Shown: piece after piece, positions 1-8,075 of the stretch
Numbering within the stretch: position 1 is the first letter of the stretch
Layout: each line of letters opens with the position of its first letter
NCBI RefSeq assembly: GCF_009193185.1
Contig: NZ_VUKF01000038.1
Coordinates: forward strand, 1-47,359
Direction of reading: 5' to 3'
Source of the DNA: Georgenia thermotolerans
GTDB lineage: Bacteria; Actinomycetota; Actinomycetes; Actinomycetales; Actinomycetaceae
Length of the DNA: 47,359 nt
Made by a program: the position numbers and the translations under genes
The notes under the pieces: model-generated
What the model was told of the DNA's origin: nothing
The model's input: only the letters and a program-made list of their open reading frames with translations
Databases searched by the model: none

Positions 1-337
1 CCGATTTAGTGCCACATTTCCCAGCACCGAACGGACAAACCTGCAGGTCAGCGCGGCGCCCCACCGGTCAGCCCCGATTCGTGAGCCAAGTCAGGGAAGA
101 AGGCGGCGAGCGACCGCAGGGTCAGCCCGTCTGTCGTCGGCGCCGGGTTGGGTCCGGGCGTGGGGGCAGGGCGGGACATGGGTGGCCTCTCCGGGGGAAT
201 CGGACGTGGAGTGGCGGCAAGGGCCGTCGACGTCCACCGTTCCAGCGGGGCGGCCCGGGCGGTATCGGGGCCTGCCCCGATCCGGCCCCGAGCCGACCCC
301 GAGCAGCGCCCTGACCGCACGGTCCCCGGCGAGCCCG
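1..337. other. left-edge stretch without a confident gene
   Basis: This is the 3' flank of the M20 peptidase gene. The only candidate is a minus-strand ORF of 43 codons (179 down to 48). It starts with ATG behind a GGAGAGG at about 7 nt and is rich in Pro, Ala and Thr in its first half. I recognise no family, and its codon pattern is not clearly coding. No tRNA or convincing terminator is visible. Confidence 0.3.
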
Positions 338-1531
338 CTACGCCGTCGGCAGGCCGTGGGCCAGGCGGGCGAGGGCGCCGGCGGTGAGCGCCACCTGGGT
401 GGGGATGGTGTCGGGGTAGATGAACTCGGTGCGGGCGTGCGGCGCCGACCCGACGGCGCCCAGCCCGCACACCACCGGGCGCCCCAGGCCGGCGACGAAG
501 TTGGCGTCGCTCGCCCCGCCGACGAAGGCCTCGCGCAGCGCGTACCCGAGCTCGCGGGCGGTGTCCCGCAGCACGGCGACGAGCGGGGCCGAGGCCTCGT
601 TGGGGAACATCGGCGGGCGGTTCCAGTGGTGCCCCACGGTCACCCGCACGCGCGGGTCGCTGACCGTCACGGCGTCGAACGCACGGTCCACACGCTCCTG
701 CTCGGTGGGGTCCTGGACCCGGATGTCCACCATGGCGCGGGCGTGGCCGGCCGCGACGTTGGTGCCCGAGCCGCCGTCGATGAGCCCGACGTTGATGGAG
801 GTGCCCCGGGAGAGGTCGGCGATGCGGGTGAGCTGGGTGATGATCTCCGCGATGGCGTGGATGGCGCTGGCCCCGGCCTCGGGGTCGAGCCCGGCGTGGG
901 CCTCGATGCCCACGACGTCGACCTGGAAGAACCCCACGCCCTTGCGGCCGGTCTTCACCGCGCCGCCGGCGGACGGCTCGGCGACCAGGACGGCGTCGAC
1001 GTCGAGGGCGGCCGCCTCGATGAGCGGGCGGGAGACCGGTGAGCCGATCTCCTCGTCGCCGTTGAACAGGAACGTCACCGTCGGGGTGGGCGCGCCGGAA
1101 CGCTGGAGCAGGCGCAGCGCCCACAGGCTCTGCACCAGCCCGGCCTTCATGTCGAAGATGCCCGGGCCGGTGAGCGTCTCCCGGCCGGAGGCGTCGCTCG
1201 CGCTCGTCACCGGCCACCCGGCGAGGGTGCCGGTGGGCCAGACGGTGTCGTAGTGGGCGAGCACGAGCACGCGCCCGGCGTCGGTGCCCGGCCAGGTCAT
1301 GGTGAGGGTGTCGCCGTGGGCGCCGCCGGGGTGGCGCCGCTCCTCCGCCGGCGCCCCGCACAGCCGCGCCGCCAGCGCCGCCACGTGCCGCGAGCCGGCG
1401 TGCAGCGCCGCGACGTCGTAGCTGGACGTCTCGGCCTCCACGAGCGCGACGACGTCCCGGCGGATCAGCGGCAGCTCGGCGGCCGCCTGCTCCCGGGACG
1501 ATCGCGCCACGGTGCGCGTGGTGGTCCCCAT
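338..1531 (-). CDS. M20-family metallopeptidase (carboxypeptidase G2/ArgE-DapE type)
   Basis: A cytoplasmic zinc-dependent amidohydrolase of 397 residues, the usual M20 length. Visible family motifs are HYDTVWPTG (first metal His and Asp), GPGIFDMKAG (bridging Asp), NGDEEIGSP (catalytic Glu and metal Glu), and a late His in SAPHARTEF. A dimerisation domain lies in the middle (region VGFFQVDVVGIEAHAG). The ATG at 1531 is preferred over an upstream in-frame start because the extra 32 residues are low-complexity and resemble no M20 N-terminus. It is the last gene of the polyamine-importer operon, 103 nt after the DUF2785-like gene. M20 enzymes hydrolyse N-acyl or gamma-glutamyl amides and peptides. 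An acylated polyamine or amino acid would suit the setting, but that substrate is inference. Confidence 0.88.
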   Translation of the reverse strand: MGTTTRTVARSSREQAAAELPLIRRDVVALVEAETSSYDVAALHAGSRHVAALAARLCGAPAEERRHPGGAHGDTLTMTWPGTDAGRVLVLAHYDTVWPTGTLAGWPVTSASDASGRETLTGPGIFDMKAGLVQSLWALRLLQRSGAPTPTVTFLFNGDEEIGSPVSRPLIEAAALDVDAVLVAEPSAGGAVKTGRKGVGFFQVDVVGIEAHAGLDPEAGASAIHAIAEIITQLTRIADLSRGTSINVGLIDGGSGTNVAAGHARAMVDIRVQDPTEQERVDRAFDAVTVSDPRVRVTVGHHWNRPPMFPNEASAPLVAVLRDTARELGYALREAFVGGASDANFVAGLGRPVVCGLGAVGSAPHARTEFIYPDTIPTQVALTAGALARLAHGLPTA

Positions 1532-1634
1532 CGCCCGATTGTCCACCTGCGACGCGAGGGCGTCTCGGCGACCGAGCCGGCCGCCGGGAGCGTCACCGCG
1601 CCGGGCTGGGCGCGCCGGGCTCGCCACGTGGGGC

Positions 1635-2426
1635 TCAGCTGTACTGGAACACCGGCTCGAGCACCTCGCCCAGCCGGGCCCCGACCGCCTCCGCGTGCGG
1701 CACCTCGAGCAGCGGGCCGCCCCGCCGCTCGCGCACCCCGCGGTCGAGGACGACGTACAGGGCCCGCAGGGTGCGCATGGCGTTCGACGCCCAGGCCGGC
1801 GTGGGACCGGAGGGCAGCGCGGCGAACGCCGCCGCCACCGGGTCCAGCCAGCCTGCGGCGTCCGCGGGCGTCAGCTCGGGGCGGGTGAGGGTCAGGGCGA
1901 TGGCCCGGGCGAGCCGGTCGTCCTCCTGCTCGCGGAGTACGTGGTCGGTCGGCGCGAGCAGGCGCGCCGCCGCCAGCCGGAGCATCGAGGTCGGCTCCAC
2001 CGCGGGGCACCGGCCGAAGGCGGCCAGCAGGTCCGCCCCGTGGGCGACGGCGTGCAGCCACCCGAGCGCGGCGTCGTAGCCGCGCAGGTCGGGCTCGGTG
2101 GGGTACCAGGCGGCGAAGGCGGCGAGCCAGGCCGGGTCGAACGCCCCGCGCCGGACGAGCATGTCGAGCACGAGCGGGGCGAACGTCCGCGCCTGGGGCT
2201 CGGGGTCGGTGAACCGCCGCGCCATCTCGTCACCCAGGCGGTGCCGCAGCTCCGGGCCGAGCACCCCGTCGGCGATCCACGCCCGCAGGACGCCGTACGG
2301 CGCGCCGTCGCGCACCGCCGGGTCGGGGTGGCGCAGCGCCGCGGCGAGCTCGTCGGTCAGCTCGTCGAGGGCCCGCCCGGCCGGCACGGCGCACCCGGCG
2401 GCGTACACCGCCTCCCAGTTCGTCAC
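1635..2426 (-). CDS. DUF2785-like protein of unknown function
   Basis: A soluble, alpha-helical, Ala/Leu/Arg-rich protein of 263 residues. Its layout (VTNWEAVY start, helical repeats, then WLHAVAHGADLL and LTRPELTPADAAGWLDPV) resembles the DUF2785 family, whose biochemical role is unknown. No signal peptide, membrane segment or catalytic motif is visible. The GTG at 2426 overlaps the TGA of the saccharopine-dehydrogenase-like gene by four bases (GTGA), so the two are probably translationally coupled. Family assignment is from memory of sequence character and is moderately sure; function is not assignable. Confidence 0.72.
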   Translation of the reverse strand: MTNWEAVYAAGCAVPAGRALDELTDELAAALRHPDPAVRDGAPYGVLRAWIADGVLGPELRHRLGDEMARRFTDPEPQARTFAPLVLDMLVRRGAFDPAWLAAFAAWYPTEPDLRGYDAALGWLHAVAHGADLLAAFGRCPAVEPTSMLRLAAARLLAPTDHVLREQEDDRLARAIALTLTRPELTPADAAGWLDPVAAAFAALPSGPTPAWASNAMRTLRALYVVLDRGVRERRGGPLLEVPHAEAVGARLGEVLEPVFQYS

Positions 2427-3688
2427 GGCTCTGAAGGTAGCAGCGCGGGACGATCGGCCAGGGGACCCGGGACGCCCGGCGCCTCCTCCCGCAGCCCCCA
2501 CGGCGACCCGTACTCGGTGAGCAGCTCCAGGAAGGGGGCGGCGTCGAAGGCCTCGGGCCCGAGCACCCCGGCCCCGTGCCAGGCACCGGTCGCGAGCAGC
2601 TCGAGGGCCACCACGGGGTTGATCGCGGTCTGCCAGACCACCGCCTGGGAGCCGTACTCGCGCATCGACCAGGCGTTGTCGACCACGTGGTAGAGGTAGA
2701 CCTGCCGCGGCGCGCCGTCGCGGCCCAGCCCCCGCACCCAGGTGCCGGCGCAGGTCTTGCCGCTCATCGCCTCGCCGAGGGTCGCCGGGTCGGGCAGGCA
2801 CGCGGCGACGACGTCGCGCGGGCTGACCGCGACGCCGCCGACGCGCACCTCGTCGGTGCGGTCCAGGCCCAGCTTGTGCAGGGTCTGGAGCACGTCGATG
2901 AACTCCTGGCCCAGGCCGTACTTGAAGGTCACCCGCCGCGCGTCGAGCCAGCGCGGCATGAGGAGGACCTCCTCGTGCTCGACGTTGACGCACTCCACGG
3001 GCCCGATGCCCTCCGGGAAGTCGAACACCTCCGGCTCGCTGAACGGCGGCGTGGTGTACAAGCCCCGGTCCCGCTCGAACACCACGGGCGGGTTGAGACA
3101 CTCCTCGATGGTGGTCCAGATGCTGAAGGAGGGCGCGAAGTCGTAGCCCGCGACGGCGAGGTTGGCGCCGTCGCGCACGCCGATCTCGTCGATCTGCGAG
3201 AACAGGTGGTCGGCGGCGTAGCGGGCGAAGACGTCGGACAGGCCGGGCTCGACGCCCATGCCGACCAGCGCGAGGCGCCCGGCGGACTCCCAGCGCTCGG
3301 CCATGGCGAACTGCTCGTCGCCGAGCTTGACGCCGGGCTGCTCGTGCGGGCGCTCGGGGTGGGGGCGGGACAGGCTCATCGCCATGTCGAGGTAGTCGGC
3401 CCCGGCCGCGAGCGCGCCGCGGAACAGCGGCATGACGAACCGGGGGTCGACGGCGTTGACGAGCACGTCGCAGCCGTGGCGGGCCAGGGCGGCGGCGACG
3501 GCCGCCTCGTCGGAGGCGTCGAGGCGGTCCGCGACGAACCGGGAGTCGCCCGCCACGGCGGCGACGGCGGCCTCGGCGCGGGCGGGGTCGTAGTCGGTGA
3601 CGACGAGACGGTCGAAGAAGGCGCGGCGGGCGGCGATCCGCACGAGGGCGGAACCGACGCCGCCGGCGCCGGCGAGGAGGATGCGCAC
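2423..3688 (-). CDS. saccharopine-dehydrogenase-family NAD(P) oxidoreductase
   Basis: A 421-residue cytoplasmic oxidoreductase. The N-terminus (GTG start at 3688) opens with the dinucleotide-binding loop LLAGAGGVGSALVRIAA, followed by an acidic beta-2 end (VVTDYDPARAE). This is the Rossmann half of saccharopine dehydrogenase, homospermidine synthase and carboxynorspermidine dehydrogenase enzymes. The C-terminal half has the family-like stretch FPEGIGPVECVNVEHEE and FKYGLGQEFIDVLQTLHKLG. These enzymes reversibly join an amine and a carbonyl compound through a secondary amine. Because the gene sits 48 nt after the polyamine permease potC, a polyamine-derived secondary amine is an attractive substrate, but lysine catabolism cannot be excluded. 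Followed with four-base overlap by the DUF2785-like gene. Confidence 0.86.
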   Translation of the reverse strand: MRILLAGAGGVGSALVRIAARRAFFDRLVVTDYDPARAEAAVAAVAGDSRFVADRLDASDEAAVAAALARHGCDVLVNAVDPRFVMPLFRGALAAGADYLDMAMSLSRPHPERPHEQPGVKLGDEQFAMAERWESAGRLALVGMGVEPGLSDVFARYAADHLFSQIDEIGVRDGANLAVAGYDFAPSFSIWTTIEECLNPPVVFERDRGLYTTPPFSEPEVFDFPEGIGPVECVNVEHEEVLLMPRWLDARRVTFKYGLGQEFIDVLQTLHKLGLDRTDEVRVGGVAVSPRDVVAACLPDPATLGEAMSGKTCAGTWVRGLGRDGAPRQVYLYHVVDNAWSMREYGSQAVVWQTAINPVVALELLATGAWHGAGVLGPEAFDAAPFLELLTEYGSPWGLREEAPGVPGPLADRPALLPSEP

Positions 3689-3736
3689 GGGAGCTCCGTT
3701 CAGGTGAGTGCGGGGTCAGCGAGCGGGCGGGCGCGG

Positions 3737-4543
3737 TCAGCGTCGACCGGCGCGCCGGCGTCGGGCCTCCCCCACGGTCAGGACCAGCAGGGCGACGGCG
3801 AACATCGCCGTGCCGACGACGTTGACCTGCATCGGCACGCCGCGCTGGGCGCTGCCCCAGACGTACATGGGGAAGGTGACGGTGGTGCCGGAGTTGAAGT
3901 TGGTGATGACGAAGTCGTCGAAGGACAACGCGAAGCTGAGCATCGCGGCCGCGGCGATGCCCGGCGCGACGAGCGGCAGGGTCACCCGCCGGAACGTCTC
4001 CCACTCGTTGGCGTACAGGTCCATCGCCGCCTGCTCCAGCCGGGGGTCGAGCCCGGTCAGCCGGGCCTTGACCGTCACGACCACGAAGGACAGGCAGAAC
4101 ATGACGTGCGCGATCGCCACCGTCACCGTGCCCAGGGGCACCCCGGCGGCCACGAACAGCGTGAGCAGCGAGGAGCCCATGACCACCTCGGGGGTGGCCA
4201 TCGGCAGGTAGATGAGCACGCTGGTCGCCGCCTGCCCGCGGTAGCGGTGCCGCACCATGGCGAAGGACATCAGCGTGCCGAGCAGGGTGGCCACCAGCGT
4301 GACGACGAACCCGATGCGGAAGCTCGTGGCCAGCGCGGCGCACATGTCGCCGGCCGCGCACGGGTTGAGCCAGTTGTCGAGGGTGAAGGCCTCGAAGTCG
4401 TAGCTCAGGCGGCTGGCGGGCTTGTTGAACGACAGCAGCGCGACGACCGCGTTGGGCAGCAGCATGTACGCCAGCACGCCGATGGCGACGATGACGACGA
4501 GGTTGCGCCCCAGCCAGCGGCGGGTGCGGTAGAGGGTGTCCAT
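3737..4543 (-). CDS. potC: polyamine-type ABC transporter permease (PotC-like)
   Basis: A 268-residue inner-membrane permease of the binding-protein-dependent type I class. About six hydrophobic segments are visible, starting with LVVIVAIGVLAYMLLPNAVV. The cytoplasmic EAA loop is readable as EWETFRRVTLPLVAPGIAAA, followed by FALSFDDFVITNFNSG, characteristic of PotC/PotI proteins. It should pair with the PotB-like permease upstream and bind the PotA-like ATPase. The ATG at 4543 overlaps the potB stop by one base (TGATG). Polyamine specificity rests on family resemblance and on the neighbouring agmatine/putrescine genes. Confidence 0.92.
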   Translation of the reverse strand: MDTLYRTRRWLGRNLVVIVAIGVLAYMLLPNAVVALLSFNKPASRLSYDFEAFTLDNWLNPCAAGDMCAALATSFRIGFVVTLVATLLGTLMSFAMVRHRYRGQAATSVLIYLPMATPEVVMGSSLLTLFVAAGVPLGTVTVAIAHVMFCLSFVVVTVKARLTGLDPRLEQAAMDLYANEWETFRRVTLPLVAPGIAAAAMLSFALSFDDFVITNFNSGTTVTFPMYVWGSAQRGVPMQVNVVGTAMFAVALLVLTVGEARRRRAGRR

Positions 4544-5448
4544 CAGACCAGCTCCTTCGTCCCGATGCGGCGGACGTAGAGCACGACCAGCAGCAGGATG
4601 ATCGCCATGAGCAGGAACGACAGCGCGGCGGCCTGCGGGTAGTTCAGGGTCACGAGGAACGAGCTGTTGATGACGTTGCCGACCATGTACTGGTTCGGCG
4701 TGCCGAGGAGCTGGGCGTTGACGTAGTCCCCGGCGGCCGGGATGAACGTCATGAGCGTCCCGGCCACCACCCCGGAGGCCGACAGCGGCAGCGTCACCTT
4801 GCGGAACGCCGTGACGGGGTTGGCGTACAGGTCCCCGGCCGCCTCGACGAGGCGGGGGTCGAGCTTCTCCAGCGCCGCGTAGATCGGCAGCACCATGAAC
4901 GGCAGGAAGTTGTAGGTCAGGCCGGTGACGACGGCGACGGAGGTGGCCAGCAGCCGCCCGTCCGGCGCGACGAGGCCCACCGCCCGCAGGATGTCGAGGA
5001 CCGGGCCGTTGTCGGCGAGGATCGACTTCCACGCCAGCGTGCGCACGAGGAAGCTGGTGAAGAACGGCGCGACGACGAGCACGAGCATGACGTTCTTCCA
5101 CCGCCCCGCCTTGAACGCCATGGTGTAGGCCAGCGGGTAGCCGAGGAGGAAGCCCAGGACGGTCGCGATGCCGGCGTAGAGGAACGCGCGCAGGAACTGC
5201 GGGGCGTAGGCCGCGACGGCGTCGACGTAGTTCTGCCAGGCGAACGCCATCCGGTAGCCGGTGGTCAGCGAGCCGGAGGGGTCGTACAGGCTCGTCGCGA
5301 AGAGCTGGACCAGCGGCAGGGCGAAGAAGACGAGCAGCCACAGGCCGCCCGGCAGGAGCAGGAGGTAGGCGGTGCGGCGCCGGCCGCGGCGCGCCCGCGC
5401 CGGGGCCTCGGCGACCTGGGTGGGGGCCAGCCCGGCGAGGGCCGTCAT
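4543..5448 (-). CDS. potB: polyamine-type ABC transporter permease (PotB-like)
   Basis: A 301-residue inner-membrane permease with an Arg-rich cytoplasmic N-terminus (residues 18-25), a first membrane segment LLLLPGGLWLLVFFALPLVQL, and the periplasmic stretch typical of PotB/PotH (FLYAGIATVLGFLLGYPLAY follows). The EAA loop reads VTAFRKVTLPLSASGVVAGT, and FIPAAGDYVNAQLLG near the C-terminus is a PotB/PotH-like signature. The ATG at 5448 overlaps the potA stop by four bases (ATGA), and its own stop overlaps the potC start. It forms the heterodimeric pore with PotC. Confidence 0.92.
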   Translation of the reverse strand: MTALAGLAPTQVAEAPARARRGRRRTAYLLLLPGGLWLLVFFALPLVQLFATSLYDPSGSLTTGYRMAFAWQNYVDAVAAYAPQFLRAFLYAGIATVLGFLLGYPLAYTMAFKAGRWKNVMLVLVVAPFFTSFLVRTLAWKSILADNGPVLDILRAVGLVAPDGRLLATSVAVVTGLTYNFLPFMVLPIYAALEKLDPRLVEAAGDLYANPVTAFRKVTLPLSASGVVAGTLMTFIPAAGDYVNAQLLGTPNQYMVGNVINSSFLVTLNYPQAAALSFLLMAIILLLVVLYVRRIGTKELV

Positions 5449-6620
5449 GCCACCGCTCCGACCTTGTCCTCGACGACGACGCCGGCGGTGGCGGCGCCGT
5501 CGGCGTCGAGGACGAACCCGTGCGCGGGCCGGAAGTGCACGCTGACCTCCGCCCCCGGCTGCAGCGGCCCCTCGAGGCCGACGTTCTGCTCGAAGACGCT
5601 GACCTCCTGGCCCCACGGCACCCGCACGAGGTACTGGGTGCTGACCCCGACGAAGCTGGTGTCGGTGATGACGCCCTCGACGGCGTTGACGCCCTCGGGC
5701 ACGGGCGTCCCGGCCGGGGTCAGGCGCAGCTTCTCCGGGCGCACGCCGAGCCACACGTCCGTGCCGGTGGCCGAGCTGCGCGCGGCCGGGACGGCCCAGC
5801 GGCGCCCCTCCACGGTCAGGGCGACGTCGTCGCCGGCCGGGGTCGCCGTCGCCCGCACGAGGTTGCACTGGCCGAGGAAGTTGGCCACGAAGGTCGTCGC
5901 GGGGCGGTCGTAGAGCTCGGCGGGGCTGCCCATCTGCTCGATGCGCCCGGCGTTCATCACCGCGATGGTGTCGGCCATGGTCATGGCCTCCTCCTGGTCG
6001 TGGGTGACGTGGAGGAAGGTCAGCCCGACCTCGGTCTGGATGCGCTTGATCTCGATCTGCATCTGCCGGCGCAGCTTGAGGTCCAGCGCGCCGAGCGGCT
6101 CGTCGAGGAGGAGCACCTTGGGCTGGTTGATCAGCGCCCGGGCCAGGGCGACGCGCTGCTGCTGGCCGCCGGAGAGCTGGGCGGGGCGGCGGGCGCCGTA
6201 CCCGGCGAGCTCGACGAGCTCGAGCATGCGCTCGACCTGCGCCTTGACGTCCTTGACGCCGCGGCGGCGCAGGCCGAAGGCGACGTTCTCGAAGATGTCC
6301 AGGTGCGGGAAGAGGGCGTAGTTCTGGAAGACGGTGTTGATGGGCCGGCGGTAGGGCTTGAGCCGGGTGACGTCCTGCCCGCCCAGGCGGATCTGCCCGG
6401 CGGTGGGCTCCTCGAGGCCGGCGACCATGCGCAGCGTCGTCGTCTTGCCGCACCCGGAGGCGCCGAGGAGGGCGAAGAAGGAGCCCTGCGGGATGGTCAC
6501 GGTGAGGTGGTCGACGGCGGTGTGCTCGCCGAACTGCTTGGAGACGTCCACCAGCTCGAGGTCGCCCTCGATGGCGCCGGCGCGGTCCTTGCTGCGGGCG
6601 GTGCGGGCCATCCGTGCCAT
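5445..6620 (-). CDS. potA: polyamine-type ABC transporter ATP-binding protein (PotA-like)
   Basis: A 391-residue ATPase that energises import. Walker A is GASGCGKTT (about residues 53-61), the signature is LSGGQQQRVALARAL, Walker B is VLLLDEPLGALD, and the H-loop is LHVTHDQEEAMTMAD. The last 140 or so residues form a TOBE regulatory domain, as in PotA. The ATG at 6620 lies one base after the potD stop, so the genes are tightly coupled. Regulation is expected from the shared promoter upstream of potD. Confidence 0.95.
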   Translation of the reverse strand: MARMARTARSKDRAGAIEGDLELVDVSKQFGEHTAVDHLTVTIPQGSFFALLGASGCGKTTTLRMVAGLEEPTAGQIRLGGQDVTRLKPYRRPINTVFQNYALFPHLDIFENVAFGLRRRGVKDVKAQVERMLELVELAGYGARRPAQLSGGQQQRVALARALINQPKVLLLDEPLGALDLKLRRQMQIEIKRIQTEVGLTFLHVTHDQEEAMTMADTIAVMNAGRIEQMGSPAELYDRPATTFVANFLGQCNLVRATATPAGDDVALTVEGRRWAVPAARSSATGTDVWLGVRPEKLRLTPAGTPVPEGVNAVEGVITDTSFVGVSTQYLVRVPWGQEVSVFEQNVGLEGPLQPGAEVSVHFRPAHGFVLDADGAATAGVVVEDKVGAVA

Positions 6621-6621
6621 G

Positions 6622-7839
6622 TCAGGCCCCCACGACCTTCTGGAACTTCTCGGTGTAGGCCCGGTCCTGCTCCTCGGTCATCCCCATGAAGGTGTAGGAG
6701 TTGGCGAGGAAGTCGTCGGTGGGGAAGATCAGCGGGTTCTCGGCCAGCGCCGGGTCGATCTTCGCCGCCTCCTCCTGCGCGCCGGCGACGGGGCAGATGT
6801 AGTTCACCCACGCCGCGACCTGGGCCGCCACCACCGGGTCGTAGTAGTGGTCCATGAGGAGCTCGGCGTTCTTCTTGTGGGTGGCGCCGTTGGGCACGAG
6901 CATGTTGTCGCTCCAGAGGTTCAGGCCCTCCTCGGGGGCGACGAACTTGATGTCCGGGTTGTCGAACTGCAGCTGGACGACGTCCCCGGACCACGCCATG
7001 GCCGCGACGATGTTGCCCTGCACGAGGTCCTGGGCGTAGTCGTTGCCGGTGAAGGCGCGGATCTGGCCGACGTCGACGGCGCCCTGGAGGCGCTCGAGCG
7101 CCAGGTCGAAGTCCGCGTCGGTGAACTTCGACGGGTCCTTGCCGACCAGGGCCAGCATGAAGGCCATGGTGTCCTGCATCTCCGACAGGAAGGTGATGCG
7201 GCCCTTGAGCTCGGGCTTGGTCAGCAGCTCCTCGAAGCTGCGCACCTCGCCGGTCTTGGCGGCGTTGTAGGCGATGCCGGTCAGCCCGGACTGCCACGGC
7301 ACCGCGTAGTTGCGGTCGGCGTCCCACGACGGCGAGGCCAGGTTGGGCAGCAGGTTCTTCTCGACATTGGGCAGGTTGCCCTTGTCGAGCTTCTGCAGCC
7401 AGCCGTTGGTGATCATGCGGGCGGCCATGTAGTCGGTGAGCACGAACAGGTCGCGCCCGGTGGGCTGGCCTTGGGAGAGCTGGCCCTGGACCTTGCCGAA
7501 GAACTCGGCGTTGTCGTTGACCTCCTCGGTGTAGGTCACCTTGATGCCGGTCTTCTCCTCGAACGCCTCGAGGCTCGGCCGCGACTTCTCGTCCTCCGAG
7601 TAGTCGATGTACAGCGGCCAGTTGGAGAAGTTGAGCGTCTTGTCCTTGTCGGACAGGTCCTCCGCCGCCGCGCCCTGGGGGCCCTTCTGGGCCGGGGTGC
7701 CGCAGGCGGCCAGCAGGGCCGCCATGCCGATGGTCAGGCCGCCGGCGCCGGCGGTGCGCAGGAACGCCCGGCGGGAGACGGCGGAGGGCACCGTGAGGGT
7801 GCGGCGGGCGGGGAGCGAGGGGCGAGCGTGGGGAGCCAT
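6622..7839 (-). CDS. potD: polyamine-type substrate-binding lipoprotein (PotD/PotF-like)
   Basis: A 405-residue extracytoplasmic solute-binding protein. The N-terminus combines a twin-arginine signature (SRRAFLR, Arg23-Arg24) with a lipobox LLAAC (Cys46), so it is probably exported by Tat and lipid-anchored. The mature part has the PotD/PotF pattern: DKDKTLNFSNWPLYIDYSED at the N-terminus, an EEKTGIKVTYTEEVNDNAEF stretch, and WSDNMLVPNGATHKKNAELL. The ATG at 7839 has GAAGGA about 7 nt upstream and overlaps the TGA of a possible 31-codon leader ORF. First full-size gene of the importer operon. The exact ligand (spermidine, putrescine or agmatine) cannot be read from sequence. Confidence 0.93.
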   Translation of the reverse strand: MAPHARPSLPARRTLTVPSAVSRRAFLRTAGAGGLTIGMAALLAACGTPAQKGPQGAAAEDLSDKDKTLNFSNWPLYIDYSEDEKSRPSLEAFEEKTGIKVTYTEEVNDNAEFFGKVQGQLSQGQPTGRDLFVLTDYMAARMITNGWLQKLDKGNLPNVEKNLLPNLASPSWDADRNYAVPWQSGLTGIAYNAAKTGEVRSFEELLTKPELKGRITFLSEMQDTMAFMLALVGKDPSKFTDADFDLALERLQGAVDVGQIRAFTGNDYAQDLVQGNIVAAMAWSGDVVQLQFDNPDIKFVAPEEGLNLWSDNMLVPNGATHKKNAELLMDHYYDPVVAAQVAAWVNYICPVAGAQEEAAKIDPALAENPLIFPTDDFLANSYTFMGMTEEQDRAYTEKFQKVVGA

Positions 7840-7934
7840 CAGCGTCCTTCGAAGGGTCGGGGCGGTGCAGCGACCCGGGCACGGCGACGGGCGGCGCGCG
7901 GGTCTCGCGCCGCGATGGCGGTGCGGAACGTCAT
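7839..7934 (-). CDS. candidate 31-residue Arg-rich leader peptide upstream of potD
   Basis: A minus-strand ORF of 31 codons whose ATG (7934) follows AAGGAGGTG at 9 nt, a full match to the anti-Shine-Dalgarno and stronger than those of its neighbours. The product begins MTFRTAIAARD and contains nine arginines, clustered in its middle (RAARRRAR) and including its last residue. Its TGA overlaps the potD ATG (TGATG), the arrangement of a coupled leader. Arginine is the precursor of agmatine, so ribosome sensing of arginine or polyamine here would make sense. That is inference; the ORF could instead be chance plus an accessory ribosome loading site. Confidence 0.42.
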   Translation of the reverse strand: MTFRTAIAARDPRAARRRARVAAPPRPFEGR

Positions 7935-8006
7935 AGGTCCGACCACCTCCTTGCCATGCTCGGAGTAAGTTGACGCCGATACTGGCACGAGGTGGCCCCG
8001 ATCACA

Positions 8007-8046
8007 TAGAGATCCGTCGTAAATTTCTTGTTTCGCTACGGATTCA
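8007..8046. promoter_or_regulatory. candidate Lrp/AsnC-type dyad operator between pot operon and regulator
   Basis: Inverted half-sites ATCCGT (8012-8017) and ACGGAT (8038-8043) are centred at 8027.5. The left flank reads GATCCGTCGTAAA. This lies 48 nt upstream of the regulator start and about 93 nt upstream of the leader ORF. A very similar element with the same CCGTCG-to-centre distance occurs at 13810-13847. Binding by the adjacent Lrp/AsnC protein is inferred. I could not assign confident -35/-10 boxes. Confidence 0.5.
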
Positions 8047-8075
8047 GTGGTCACGAATCGGTCACCGCTGACATC

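Noticed and set aside
2576-4579. A 667-codon plus-strand frame across the dehydrogenase and potC genes
   Set aside because: Composition is His/Gly/Arg/Asp-heavy and shows no domain; the opposite strand encodes recognisable Rossmann and permease proteins with coupled starts.
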